64,000 nucleotides of DNA, taken from Rosa chinensis. Taxonomy: Eukaryota > Streptophyta > Magnoliopsida > Rosales > Rosaceae. The notes beneath the pieces are model-generated. The model was given only the letters and a program-made list of their open reading frames with translations, was not told the origin of the DNA and did not search any database. The translations under genes were made by a program, and so were the position numbers. Positions 1 to 10,916 of this stretch are shown one piece after another; positions within the stretch are counted from its first letter, which is position 1, and every line of letters begins with the position of its first letter. The DNA is taken from contig NC_037091.1 of NCBI RefSeq assembly GCF_002994745.2, positions 39,430,112 to 39,494,111 on the forward strand, in the 5' to 3' direction.

Positions 1-539
1 AAGGATTTGGGAGGAGAGAAAGAAGAGATTTGAGGAGAGAGAGAGAGAGCAAAACGCGAGTGAGCCGAGTGTTTTTCTAGAGATGAGGGAATAGTGTTCT
101 ATCTTTTTTATTGGTCAGACAAAGAATGGGTGAGGAGGGAATCTGAAAATTGGATGAGGAGGGAATCTGAAAATTGTGCAGCGCGAAACCATTCTTTTTG
201 GTTTGATAAATTTGTCGGGGAGAGAGAAATCATTAAAAATAGTTCCAACAAAATCCAAAGCCAATTTACTCCTTTGACAAGACGACAGATATATGTTGTC
301 TGAATACAAACAAAAAAAAGAAGCTACGACCCAAAACGAAATCAATTTATCTTCTTTGACGAGACGACAGATAACTGTTGTTTGAAAATAAACTTAATTC
401 TCAAAACTAACTTACCATGGTATGTTGCTATATTCAGACGACAGTTTTTACACTGTCTGTCGTTAAATTATATCAGACGACAGAAACCAACCTGTCTGTC
501 GTCTGAGCTCTGTCGTCTGATGAGGTTATTGGCATAGTG
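1..539. mobile_element. CACTA transposon, one end only
   Basis: This is one terminus of a CACTA (En/Spm) element whose body lies outside the window. The end at 531-539 reads GGCATAGTG, the complement of a CACTA start (CACTATGCC). Before it, at about 283-520, the motif AGACGACAG and its complement CTGTCGTCTGA recur at least six times in both orientations, as subterminal transposase-binding repeats do in this superfamily. No transposase-like reading frame is visible. The 3-bp target duplication cannot be checked without the other end. Confidence 0.7.
131..178. repeat. 24-bp tandem duplication
   Basis: A 24-bp unit starting TGAGGAGGGAATCTG occurs twice head to tail inside the CACTA end. It keeps a short reading frame open, but nothing indicates that the frame is coding. 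Confidence 0.85.
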
Positions 540-884
540 ATGGATGATATTATTGCCCCTCGGGCCGATTCAAAAAAAAAAAAAAATCATAATCACAATG
601 TTCTATATCATCACAATGGAATTAAATGTGTTGATCAGAATAATCATGATAATTTTTTTGTTTTTCATCAATAAATTACCATAAAATAACATGTACTACA
701 TAAATATGACTCAATATTAATGTAGCCCGTAAAGGGTGAGTCAGGATATGTCGTCACCTACTTTTTATTATTAATGGATTGATACCCTTTCCTTTCAAAA
801 TAACTTGTACAATCTCTAACTATATTTAGCTAGAGAGGATATAACAAAAATCTAAACACTTTCACATTCAATTTTTTCTAGTAT
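540..884. other. AT-rich spacer, no gene seen
   Basis: The stretch between the CACTA end and the L1 remnant holds an A-run near 571-585 and otherwise AT-rich sequence. I see no coding signal, RNA gene or repeat boundary in it. Confidence 0.5.
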
Positions 885-904
885 AATTTACGAGGAAGAG
901 TGTT

Positions 905-1850
905 TGTTCGTGGAAAATTTTACATAAGAAAATTCTTACTGATGAGAGTCTTCAAAAATGGGTGTTTCACTTTGCTCTCGATGTAGTCTTTGTGGGCCAG
1001 GGAATGAGAATTGGTATAATTTGTTTTTGGGGTGCCCGGCTGTGTTAGAGGTTTGGAAGTGGTGCTTTGGCATGTTTAATATTGCATTCAGCTACCCACC
1101 TTGCATGACTTGCCTATGTTGGAATTTCATTCCCATCTCTCTACTTCCTCTAAACTTCTTTGGCGCATAGCCGTGTGCAACATCTTGTGGTGTGTATGGT
1201 CCGAGAGGAATCGAATACGGCATGATGGAGGTATGTTTATTTGGAACTATTTCATGCATTTTCTAATTTCATCTATTAGGGAGTCGGCTAGCTTGGCTTT
1301 TGCGTCGTCCACCTCTTAATCTGGGCCACCTATTTTTGGGCTCCTACATATTTCGCCGCTGAGGCCTTCTACTCCTAAGTTTACCATGGTCATTTGGATG
1401 CCACCACTGTCTCCATGGGTGAAGATCAATATTGATGGGTCATTCAAATGTCAGGATCATATAGGCTTTGGTGGCATAGCTCGGGATCATGACAGTGCCT
1501 TTATCATTGCTTTTGCTTCCCGTGTGTGCATTCCTAGTTCCCTAGACGTGGAGGTGTTGGCCTTTATTGAAGCTATTAGGGTGGCCAAGTTAAAGGAATG
1601 GTAGTACTTGTTGAAACGGACTTAGCAATTGTCCTGAGGTATTTTGCTTCTCCAAAGTTGATTCCTTGACGGTTGCGAGTGTAATGGCTCAATTGTCTAG
1701 CTCTAGTGAAACAATTACATCTGCATGTTTCTCACATCTTTAGAGAAGGAAATACTCCCGCTGATGCGTTGGCTAATTATGGAGCGTCACATGAGGGAAG
1801 GAGCATATAGTCGTCTTTACCATCGTTCTTGGCTACAGATTTTGGACGTG
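905..1850 (+). pseudogene. L1 ORF2 C-terminus: zinc-binding segment and RNase H
   Basis: Reading frames on the + strand match the end of plant L1 ORF2. First comes KILHKKILTDESLQK, followed after a +1 shift by GVSLCSRCSLC and a tryptophan-rich stretch: the reverse-transcriptase zinc-binding domain that follows the polymerase. From 1386 the frame WVKINIDGS...GFGGIARD...LDVEVLAFIEAI is the RVT_3 RNase H domain, with the DGS and E positions of the active site. After a stop at 1602 the frame resumes with HIFREGNTPADALANYG, the typical RNase H end. Frameshifts and stops make it a pseudogene. Confidence 0.8.
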
Positions 1851-1920
1851 ATTTTTCATCTAGACCAGTCTATAGGTTCTCTTAAATGTTCTCAGATCAT
1901 TCCTTTTGCATTTTGTATTA

Positions 1921-3027
1921 GGGAAAATCGTCCGTACAGTACCTGACATTTTCCCCATTCTAAACTTCAGTACCTCACGTTCAGAAAATATCAGAACGGT
2001 ACCTGAGGTTTCGACCCCGATAGAAGATCGGTACCTAGTGTCGTTAGCTTCATTACAAAAACGGACGGCTGGCATATTTGATCATCAAATGACCAATTTA
2101 CCCTTTAATATTTGTTTTCTTTAGCCTTTTTTTTATAAAATAATAAAAAGCAAAATTTTTTTTTTCTATTAGTTTAAACTATTTTTAGTTTTGAATATTA
2201 TTTAAATTTTTGGTTTATAAAAAATTATTTAAATTTTTGGTTTATCAAAATTTATCTTTGGAGCTCATACGATTAAACTAGATGTTATTAAGAGTTCGTA
2301 GGAATTCTTGAAGGATTTTTCAGACACCAGAGCTATTTTTAATGATTTTTGAAATTTGGTAATATCCAGAAATATAATTAAAAATATAATTTTCAAGTTG
2401 GCTACATCTGGATAGTTGATTTCAAGTGGCAGAAGATCTTAACCGTTGAAGGAACCTATAGATCGAGACCCAGATCGGGTCCTTGTCGACCAGAATATCA
2501 GCGGCGGTGGCCAGGCTGTTTCTCCTTTTTTCGGCCACTTTCAGAAGTCGAACGGGCTATTTTTCTTCGTCTCGGTGTCACCGTCATCCCTGTGCTTTTG
2601 GTTTTGTCAACCAACGTCCGATGATAGAGAATCGAAGGAGAGACGGTGGCGACTTCTATGACGGGTTTTTCCGATTCCAGCCACGTCGTGGTCTTGCACC
2701 TATATCAAAAGGATCCTCTCAATGGGATGACCTATTCATCGTATTTGTTCATTCAGATGATGAACCAAGAGAGAGAATCGAGGAGAAAAAGTTTATGAGT
2801 TTTCTGGCAAGTTTGCTCTATTTTCTGGCAAAGTTTGGTTTTGATTGAGGTATCAAACTTGTTCCCCTTGTCAAGCTCTACCTGTCTATATACTTGAATT
2901 TCAGTTTGGAGGAGAACTGCAGAAATTGGAATTTTGAGGTGTTATGGTCACTGCGGGTTCATTGTTTTCCCTTCCTTATACATTCTGTTATGTAGGGACG
3001 AGAGAGAGAATTTTGGGTTTGTTGGGT

Positions 3028-3067
<40 letters not shown>

Positions 3068-3306
3068 CAGTAGGGAGAGAGAAAAAAAATAGAAAAAAAA
3101 GGTTTTGATAGAAAAAATAAGGGATTAAGACATGAAAAGACGAAAATATCCTTCAGCTATCATTTTCAGTAACAGCGCTAACGGCTCCAGGTATCGCGAT
3201 CTTCGGTCCGGGTCGAAACCTCAGGTACCGTTCTAATATTTTCTGAACGTGAGGTACTGAAGTTTAGAATGGGGAAAATGTCAGGTATTGTACGGACAAT
3301 TTTTCC
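1921..3306. mobile_element. MULE A: non-autonomous Mutator-like element
   Basis: Long inverted repeats of about 100 bp or more bound the element: the left end begins GGGAAAATCGTCCGTACAG and the right end reads as a near-perfect reverse complement. The 9-bp sequence TTTGTATTA flanks it at 1912-1920 and 3307-3315, an exact duplication of the length typical of Mutator insertions. The flanks join into continuous L1 3' sequence, confirming insertion into the LINE. The interior is GC-richer, with open frames at 2446-2848, but carries no transposase. Part of it resembles the interior of MULE B. Confidence 0.9.
3031..3064. repeat. (AG)n microsatellite in MULE A
   Basis: About 17 AG dinucleotides lie next to the right inverted repeat of MULE A. 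Confidence 0.95.
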
Positions 3307-3809
3307 TTTGTATTAATTGGCTTTTGGTTTGTATGTTTTGTTTTGCATTTGTAGGAACTTTCTAGAATGTTCCTGATTTGTATGGATTTTCTTTGTTTCT
3401 TTTTTGGGGTCGGCTTTGGTGACGTCCTCCACACATTGTACTGTCTTTGGAGTATTTAATAAATTTTCTCTGTTTTTTTTTTTTAGAACGGATCTAGTCC
3501 TCTTCTAGTTTACCCAAAAAAAAAAATTACAAGGGTTCGGATAATGGGACATTATATTTTGAGTTAAATACTGGTTACTCCCTATACTTATAGAGTTTCG
3601 TCGTTTCAGTCCCTGACCTTTGAATTTCACCTAAAAAGTCCCTAAACTCTCAATTTCCGCTCAATTCGTCCCTGCCGTCAAAAACCTCGGTTATCTTGCT
3701 GACGTGACATTCATTTCACACTAAAATGATGATCATACCCTCACTTACTCTTTTTTATTATTTATCATTTTTTCTCTTTATTTTTTCTTTTCACCCCTTC
3801 TTCTTCCGG

Positions 3810-3816
<7 letters not shown>

Positions 3817-3869
<53 letters not shown>
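3817..3869. repeat. (CT)n microsatellite in left MULE B arm
   Basis: About 26 CT dinucleotides, mirrored by the GA tract in the other arm. The two arms now differ in repeat number. Confidence 0.95.
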
Positions 3870-3872
<3 letters not shown>

Positions 3873-4801
3873 CTTCTGCTTCCAAAGAAGAAGCAGCCGC
3901 AGCAGTAGCCCAAGAGGCGGAGCTGCAAACCCCAACTGGACTCGTCAAGCCGGATCGGTCTGGTCGACTCGTCTCGGCAGCACGAAGCGTATCCCCGTAG
4001 TCTCTGCTCCGAAATACCGATGACTGCAACAAGAGGAAGCTCGAAAATTTCTGGGTTCGCCGGTGGGTTTTCCAGTTCCGGCCAAATCGCGGTGCCACAC
4101 CTATATCAGAGTCTTCCTCTCGACCTCGCCGATCTATCCATGGTGTTTATTTGTTTAGATGATGATCCAAGTCAGAGAATCGAAAGGGGGAAGCGTTTCG
4201 GTTTTTACGGCAAGTTTCCTTGCTTTTCCGGAGGCTCCGACCATAAACCACTATGCCGCCGTCATGACAGCCATAAACCACTCCAACTTCGCCGGCTGGA
4301 AGCCCTCCTCTTTGAGCCCTCAGGTTCCAAGCCCTCACTACCTTTCCAATGCGGACGAGAGCCTTCTCTGAGTCATCGATGGATTCAGAGCCCTCATGGA
4401 GTCATCGATGAGATTTTGTTTAGGTCTGTTTGGGTTCTCAGAGATCGTTTAGAAATAAGTAAAAGGATTAGATTTTGATGCTTGGGAATTGTCAATATTG
4501 GTTAGAATTCATTTGGGTTTGTTCAGATTTTATGATTTGTGATTTTGGTTCTGTTGATTAGTGTTTGCATTATTTGGTAAGAACTAGATGATATTAGTTG
4601 GTATTATAAGCATTAATCTGTGTTTGATTTGGCTACTTTGATTATATATGTTGGGAGTTGAGAGGAATGATGGCTGTGATGGTGGTGGTAGCACTGGTGG
4701 GTGGTTGTTGACAATAGTTAATGGAAGAGGCCGGTTGGGGTTTGCAGCTCCGCCTCTTGGGCTGTTGCTGCGGCTGCTTCTTCTTTGGAAGCAGAAGGGG
4801 G

Positions 4802-4805
4802 GGGG

Positions 4806-4874
<69 letters not shown>
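4802..4874. repeat. G-run and (GA)n microsatellite in right MULE B arm
   Basis: A run of G is followed by about 32 GA dinucleotides. It is the counterpart of the CT tract in the left inverted repeat and creates long arginine/glutamate shadow frames that are not genes. Confidence 0.95.
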
Positions 4875-4876
<2 letters not shown>

Positions 4877-5337
4877 GGAAGAAGAAGGGGTGAAAAGAAA
4901 AAATAAAGAGAAAAAGAAATAAATAATAAAAAAAAGAGTAAGTGAGGGTATAATCATCATTTTAGTGTGAAATGAATGCCACGTCAGCAAGATAACCGAG
5001 GTTTTTGACGGCAGGGACGAATTGAGCGGAAATTGAGAGTTCAGGGACTTTTTAGGTGAAATTCGAAGGTCAGGGACTGAAACGATGAAATCCTATAAGT
5101 ATAGGGAGTAACCAGTATTTAACTCTTATATTTTACACAATTTTTACATCTTTTGTGAGCCATTAAATTTAAAGATGACCAATGGTTTTTGATTTATTTT
5201 TTAAATGATGTCAAAATAACACCAAGTGATGTGGAAAATAACATGGGATTACATATTTTCAATCAAAAAGTTGTAATATTTTAAACTTTTCTTTATTAAA
5301 ATAAAAAGAAAAATAAAAATTTGGGAAATACTGTTTT

Positions 5338-6289
5338 TTTTTTTTTTTTGTTGAGAGGAACGGAATTAGGTTCCATTAAATAATGACATCCTTGCGTCAA
5401 GCTTGAGGGTTTCAAGAAACCACTCATAATACAAGTTCAAGCACAATATAGACTTTTAGAGAAGCCAAAGAACTCCTAACAAAAAAAACTACAAAACCTA
5501 AAGGACCTGCAAGGAAAAAACAGGTGAGTAAAGCTCACTTATTCAAAAAAGAATATAAAAAATACACAACCTTAGATCAAAGCACTCTCTTGGAAACTTT
5601 TGATGCCTAAGACCTCCATGGTGTACGTCCCAGCAGCAACACAAAACCCACTTCAAGCTAAGATAGTATAGGACAAAGCCACTCCTCAACAACCCATCCC
5701 AAGCCTAATCCAAAAGGAGGGGGAAAAGCAGGTGGGTTAGCCCAGCTAGGTTGCACTGCTGCAACCCAGGCAGGCTGAGGCCCAAGGCCCAAACCCACTG
5801 ACTCCTCTCCAACCCTCAGATTGGCCTAGCACCGGCCATCGAGAAATAGCCGTCTGCCCATCACTCTAGAAGCCGACCTCGCTCCTCCACCATAGCAGTA
5901 CGAAGGGGAAGACCCCGACCCCGGCCCGACCTGCCTTAGCAATCAGACGCCACCTCCCTTTTCCAATGCATCCCGCTCCCCTCAACTACAAGGTCACCGC
6001 CACAAATCACTTGGATGCCTGCCGCAATCAGATGCCGTCTCCCTCAGATTATGATCCCCAACACCCGGATGCCGCTCGGATCGAAGCAATAATCCGCCAT
6101 CATCGAATGGTGGATTGATCCCAGAAAACAATCAGAGAATCCTCTAATCGAAAAAACTCCCGCCACACCCCACGATCATTGTCGAGAACCAACCTCGAAC
6201 CTCCGTACCTCGTCACCCCCACGGTCTTCGCCTTGCTTGAGGGAAGAGCGCTACCGCTACTCTATGAAACCTAGGTTTGTCCACATGTT
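5338..6289 (-). mobile_element. Non-LTR retrotransposon remnant with poly(A) tail
   Basis: On the minus strand the sequence ends in a long A-run (seen as T from about 5335 on the + strand) preceded by TTTAATGGAACC and CCGTTCCTCTCAAC. Target duplications of 16 bp, differing at one base, flank it: TTTGGGAAATACTGTT at 5322-5337 and TTTGGGAAATATTGTT at 6290-6305. The 5' half is GC-rich and the 3' half is AT-rich, without a long ORF, as in a LINE-derived copy with UTRs but no coding body. A SINE-like chimera is the alternative. It inserted into the left arm of element X. Confidence 0.65.
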
Positions 6290-6700
6290 TTTGGGAAATA
6301 TTGTTCTTATCTGAATTGTTCATGATTAAAAGAAAAGAAGAAGAACAACAACAAAAATAATAGGGGCGCCAAACGCCACAAGCCATAATGAAGAACATTG
6401 TCATTTCTGTAACACTTGTTTATGCAGGTTAAATGCTTTGTGAATCAGTGTTCAGAATTTATGACCAATTTGCAAATTGATGTGTGATACTTATTGTATT
6501 GATTTATAATATTTGTATAAAGGTTCTACCTTTTTACTCCTTGTTCTTCTATTTTTTGTAAACTTTATAGTGGATTATGATGAAATCACTTAGAATTATC
6601 AGTTCAAGTATGCACTTTTCATTTCGCGTCCTCTTACTACATTAGTTTCTTTTGATAGATTATTGATTGTGAGTTCATTGATTCAAAATATGCTTGATAG

Positions 6701-6817
6701 AACATTTTCACTGGATACGGTGAGGCAAGTCAATATAAGATACAAGAAGTGATTGGCAAAGGTAGTTATGGTTTTGTTGCATCTGCAATTGATACTCACA
6801 CTGGAAGCCAAACACTA
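6701..6817 (+). pseudogene. MAP-kinase exon fragment (captured)
   Basis: One open stretch encodes GYGEASQYKIQEVIGKGSYG, then FVASAIDTHTG. This is the start of the kinase domain of plant MAP kinases of the TDY class, including the glycine-rich ATP loop GKGSYGFV. Similarity stops just before the expected catalytic lysine segment: after THTG the frame reads SQTLKRTSS rather than the family's EKVAIKKI. The upstream sequence has intron character. With only about 39 codons and no catalytic core it cannot encode a kinase. It lies between the two arms of element X, so it was probably carried there by the element. Confidence 0.75.
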
Positions 6818-6985
6818 AAAAGAACATCCTCTTCTCCAACTCTAATTTGGTGTCCTTGTTCTTATGCTTGTTTTGTTTTTTATTGTGAATAGTTTTGATA
6901 AGAACATTATTCCTCAAATTTTTTTTTTTTTTTTTTTCTTCTAATAAAGAAAAGTTTAATCTATCATAATTTTTTTATTGAATAT

Positions 6986-8496
6986 TGTAAACACGAAAAT
7001 CGTGCAACGAATGAAAGAAGGACACGTCTACAAAATAATATATTTTGTTAATGAATTTGAGGATTACAATCTCTGTAGATGCTCTTTCACAAAAATCTCC
7101 TCTGATTCGATCTCTGACATTGATTTGATCCGAGGGTGGCGAGCACTTGATCTTGAATCAAACAGTCGCAGTATGAACATCTTGCTATGTTGACAACTTG
7201 AAGACGACGGATGATCAAGGGCTGTAGAAGCTTGATCTTGATCGGATTTAGGCCAAGAGTTGTGTCACGTGGTGAGCGTTCTTTGGCTTTGGTAGGGGAC
7301 AAATTGATACGTGTGTTTGGTGCTTCTTGATTCTCCACAAGCTTGATTAAGCACTTGTAGAGGATTTACTTTGTTGAAGACGACGGATGATCAAGGGCTG
7401 AAGTGGCTTGATCTTGATCGAATTTAGGCCACGAGTTGTGTCACGTGGTGAGCGTTCTTCAGCTTTGGTAGGGGACGAACTGGCACATGTATTTGGTGCT
7501 TGTTGATTCTCCACGAGATTGATAAAGAACTTGTAGAGGATTTACTTTGTTGAAGACGACAGATGATCAAGGACTATAGAGGCTTGATCTTGATCAAACT
7601 TGAACCATGAGAAGTGTCACGTGGCGAGTATGGTTTTGATGGCGGATGAATCAGCACATTTGCTTGATGCTTGTTGATTTTCCGCGAGTTTGACAACTTC
7701 TAAACTCGTAGGTGATTTCCCTTGTTTGTCTAAAGTTGGTGAGGTGAAAAGACCAGCTATTTGGCAATGTGATGGTTCTTCACAAGCTTGGGAGACTTTT
7801 GAGCTTTGGAGAGGTTTCTTCCGTCTGCTTGCGTCCCTCTGTCTGTCGTCCTCCCCCCATCTTGATTTGAGAGGGGGTATTTATAGTGTCGACGTCTCCC
7901 TCAATTTGGAATGCATTGATGACATAGCATTAATCACATTCCTTAATTGTGTAATTAAATAAATCATTTTTAATTGATTGATTTAATTATTTTTTTATTT
8001 AAGGAATATGTCAACCAATTTGATTTGATTAAATGCCTGATTTTAATCAGAATTAAACAATTTAATCTAATTGATATTTGTATTTAATACTTGATTTCAA
8101 TCAGAATTAAACAATTTAATCTTATCGATATTTATATTTAATACTTAATCTCAATCAGAATTAAACAATTTTATCTGATAGATATTTGTATTTAATACTT
8201 GAGTTTCACTGAGATCAAACAGTTTAATATGATTGATCCGCCTTAAATGCTTAACTCGAGCAATAATCAATCAGTGATAAATTGATGCTTCAATTGATGC
8301 TTCCGTGTAATTCAATCGATGGATCACTCGTGTTTTGACATGTGTCATCCTCAAAGCTCACATAATTTTGGTGACATACGAGCCACGTGTACCTTATGTA
8401 GGACCCATGTGCTAACTAAGCTTGTTTAGTCAAAATTTCAAAAATTGACTGATTTATTTAATGAATTTTATTTTCATTAAATTTCTTGTGTCTACA
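6986..8496 (-). repeat. 3' LTR of the gypsy gag-only element
   Basis: A 1511-bp LTR. It contains three tandem copies of a 176-bp unit starting GAAGACGACGG (7200, 7376 and 7552) and, at about 8020-8230, roughly four copies of a 54-bp AT-rich unit. Confidence 0.9.
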
Positions 8497-9135
8497 AATG
8501 CCTCCAGTTCAAGGTGTGCCGTAAACATGTGGTTGTCACGTGTTGGAGGTGTGACTTGAAGTCACTTCGTTACGGCACATTTCGCGTGCTTTGTAATCAG
8601 CCTACTTGGATGAATTAGCTGGCCAACTTTATTTTTGCTGGTGTATTTGACATTGATAATTTTAATCATTGCCTTGATGCTCTTTTTTTTTTTTAAATTT
8701 GTCTTGAGACATTTGACATTTGAGTTTTACACGTCTCTTCTTTGACTTGGCGGACGACTCCAAATTCTTGAGTCATATTGAATCCAATCGTCATCTTGAA
8801 GCAGCTCTAAGCAAACTCATCCTCTTGCTTTGATATAACCATACTCAGAATAACTTCCCAAGCAAACTCATCTTCTTGCTTTGGTATGACTGGACTCGGA
8901 GTAATTTTCCGAGCTGCCTACGTACCATTCCGAAGAAAGAGATCAAGTCATCACGTAGTTCAAGGATTTATGGATGATGATGATGATGATATTTTTTTGT
9001 CCTTATTTTTTTTTGTCCTTATTTTGCTTGAGCCACCCTTTTGGGTTTTCAACTTAACAGACCTTTTTTTTTTTTTTGGGTGCCACGTGCAGTTTAGGCT
9101 CTTGCTGGCTAGGAGCATTGCAATATTTGTGTGCT
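8497..9135. other. Non-coding interior of the gypsy element
   Basis: The stretch between gag and the 3' LTR, where pol would be in a complete element, has no gag or pol similarity. A direct repeat containing AAGCAAACTCATC occurs near 8811 and 8859. Confidence 0.6.
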
Positions 9136-10840
9136 CTAAGGCAATTTAGGCCAGTAGCATGCTCCCAGCAAAGGCAACGACGACACTGCTTCGAGTTGAT
9201 CAAAGATGATGGCAACCTGATTTGATTGAGCCATGTCATCTTCAATGTCTAAACAGATTTTTCCTTGTTGGGCGAGCTTCATGATGAGGTCTTTCAACAC
9301 AAAACACTTCTCTGTCGAGTGACCGATGACACGGTGGTATTTGTAATAGTTTGGTTCATTGATGTGATGCATCTCTTTCGGATGCTTGCAGTCTGGCAGT
9401 TTAATTACTTTCTTTGGAAGCAAATCTTCCAACATGTCAGCAACATCGGAATCTAGAAAATGGTAACTTTCAGCTTCTAGCTCTCTAAGAGTGCGCCGCC
9501 TTGTTTGATTATGAGTGAGCTCCAACTTGTTTTGGTTATTTGACTTGATTCATGCTGTAATCTTGACAAGTGTTGTGATCACCAAAGACTCCATGATACG
9601 TTTCTAATTATGTGGTTCAATGATTTCACCTTTTCTTCGACCATGACTAGCGATGCTAAGTTCCATGTCATGAGCTCGAGTGGCAAGTTCTTCAAAGGTG
9701 CGAGGCTTTATTCCTTGAAGGATGTATAGTAAGTCCCAATGCATGCTTTGAATACACATTTCTACTGCTTGAAAACTCTGAGAGTCGATCCTTGCAATCG
9801 AGGCTTAATGCACGCCAACGGTTGATGAATTCTATGGTTGGCTCGTCATTTCGTTGTTTGGTGCTAGTCAGCTCTAACATGCTCACAATGCGATGTGTAC
9901 TGAAGAAGCGATTCAAGAACTCTTTTTCCATTTGCTCCCAACTGTGAATGGATTCAGACTCCAATTCTATAAACCATTTGAATGCTGTCCCTCGGAGTGA
10001 GCGAATGAATTGTTTCACAAGATAGTCGCCATCTGTGCCAGTGCTATTGCAAGTCTCGATGAAATGAGCAATGTGTTGCTTAGGGTTACCTTTGCCATCG
10101 AATTGTTGAAACTTAGGAGGTTGGTACCCAGTTGGCATCCTCAAATTGTCGAGCCACTTTGTATAAGGTTTGAAGTACGTTAGCGTATCCTGAGAAGGAC
10201 CACCATATTGAGCTTTGATCGTGTTGGCAATCATGTCTTGAAGTTGTTGAATTGACTATGAAGCTAGGATGGAATTTGATTATTCTTTTTGTTCAGAAAA
10301 TGATCTGCCAGATAAGTCTTTCTTATGACCAAGCAGACCTTTTTCTGAGTCATCGCCACGTTGAGTTTCTAACTTCTCCATGAGCGCAGCAATTTCCATA
10401 TCCTTCTCTTCAATAGTTTTCTGTAGCTTCTCAACTGCTTCAGCTAATTGGGCTATTTGGGTAGCTTGTTCTTCCACGGTGGTGACCCCTACTACCATGA
10501 CTTGCATAGCGAAAGAGGCGTCTTCCAAAATCTCTTCCTTTTGGTTATCAGGAGATGATTTGGGGCATAGGTGTGTATGCAGATCAACACTGGCAGTGGG
10601 CAAAGGAGAATGTTCTGTTGAGTTAATTAAGCATGTTGAACACCCTTGCTTCATGATGTTTTCCCCCACTGTTGTGAAAGTGGTGATCATCTTACACGAC
10701 TTGGATGGATGAATTGTGAATCTCGCGAGTTGAGATGACTTTTTCTGAACGATGCAATTGTTCAGGTTTCTACTCATTTTTAGAGTAGGTACCTTAATGG
10801 TCTTGTTTGTTGATTTGAGTTGAATCATTTTTGAAGCCAT
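9136..10840 (-). pseudogene. Gypsy gag pseudogene
   Basis: Gag starts at the codon at 10838-10840 (MASKMIQLKS). The N-terminal part carries a coiled-coil-like stretch, AVEKLQKTIEEKDMEIAAL. In-frame stops lie at about 10237-10280. The retrotransposon-gag core follows from 10234 (FIRSLRGTAFKWFIEL, EKEFLNRFF), then a frameshift near 9735. A C-terminal frame at 9525-9136 contains the degenerate zinc-knuckle-like YYKYHRVIGHSTEKCFVLKD. The order matches gag of plant Ty3-gypsy elements. Stops and frameshifts mean it is not translated as one protein. Confidence 0.8.
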
Positions 10841-10916
10841 TTGCTGAGGATGACGACTAGAGATTGTCGGAGAAAGAGATGAGAGGCAGAGATGGTCCCA
10901 CTGGGAGTGCCAAATT

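Larger units (their letters stand above)
885..3527 (+). mobile_element. L1-type LINE, 5'-truncated 3' part, split by a MULE
   Basis: This is the 3' part of a plant L1 non-LTR retrotransposon. It encodes the end of ORF2 (reverse transcriptase zinc-binding segment and RNase H) and then a 3' UTR that resumes at 3307 after an inserted MULE. The 3' UTR ends with T-rich sequence, TTTACCC and a run of eleven A at about 3517-3527, taken as the poly(A) tail. The 5' edge is approximate and was set where ORF2 homology fades. Copies truncated at the 5' end are the usual product of target-primed reverse transcription. It is inactive. Confidence 0.75.
3561..5125. mobile_element. MULE B: non-autonomous element with about 390-bp inverted repeats
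   Basis: It starts GAGTTAAATACTGG and ends with the reverse complement. The exact 9-bp duplication TTATATTTT flanks it at 3552-3560 and 5126-5134. The inverted repeats extend inward to about 3945 and 4725, including a CT tract in the left arm and the matching GA tract in the right arm. The unique middle (about 3950-4720) contains open frames, one of which (4020-4478) resembles the middle of MULE A. No transposase is present. It inserted into the left arm of element X. Confidence 0.92.

Noticed and set aside
3778..4098. Long arginine/glutamate-rich frame on the minus strand
   Set aside because: It is produced by the GA/CT microsatellite in the MULE B arm; there is no domain and no conservation outside the repeat.
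4648..4990. Overlapping frames with long Arg-Glu or Ser-Leu runs
   Set aside because: Translations of the other CT/GA tract of MULE B, open only because dinucleotide repeats lack stops.
7087..7338. Open minus-strand frame that recurs at 11061-11441
   Set aside because: It lies in the tandem-repeat part of the gypsy LTRs and is repeated with them; LTR sequence, not a gene.
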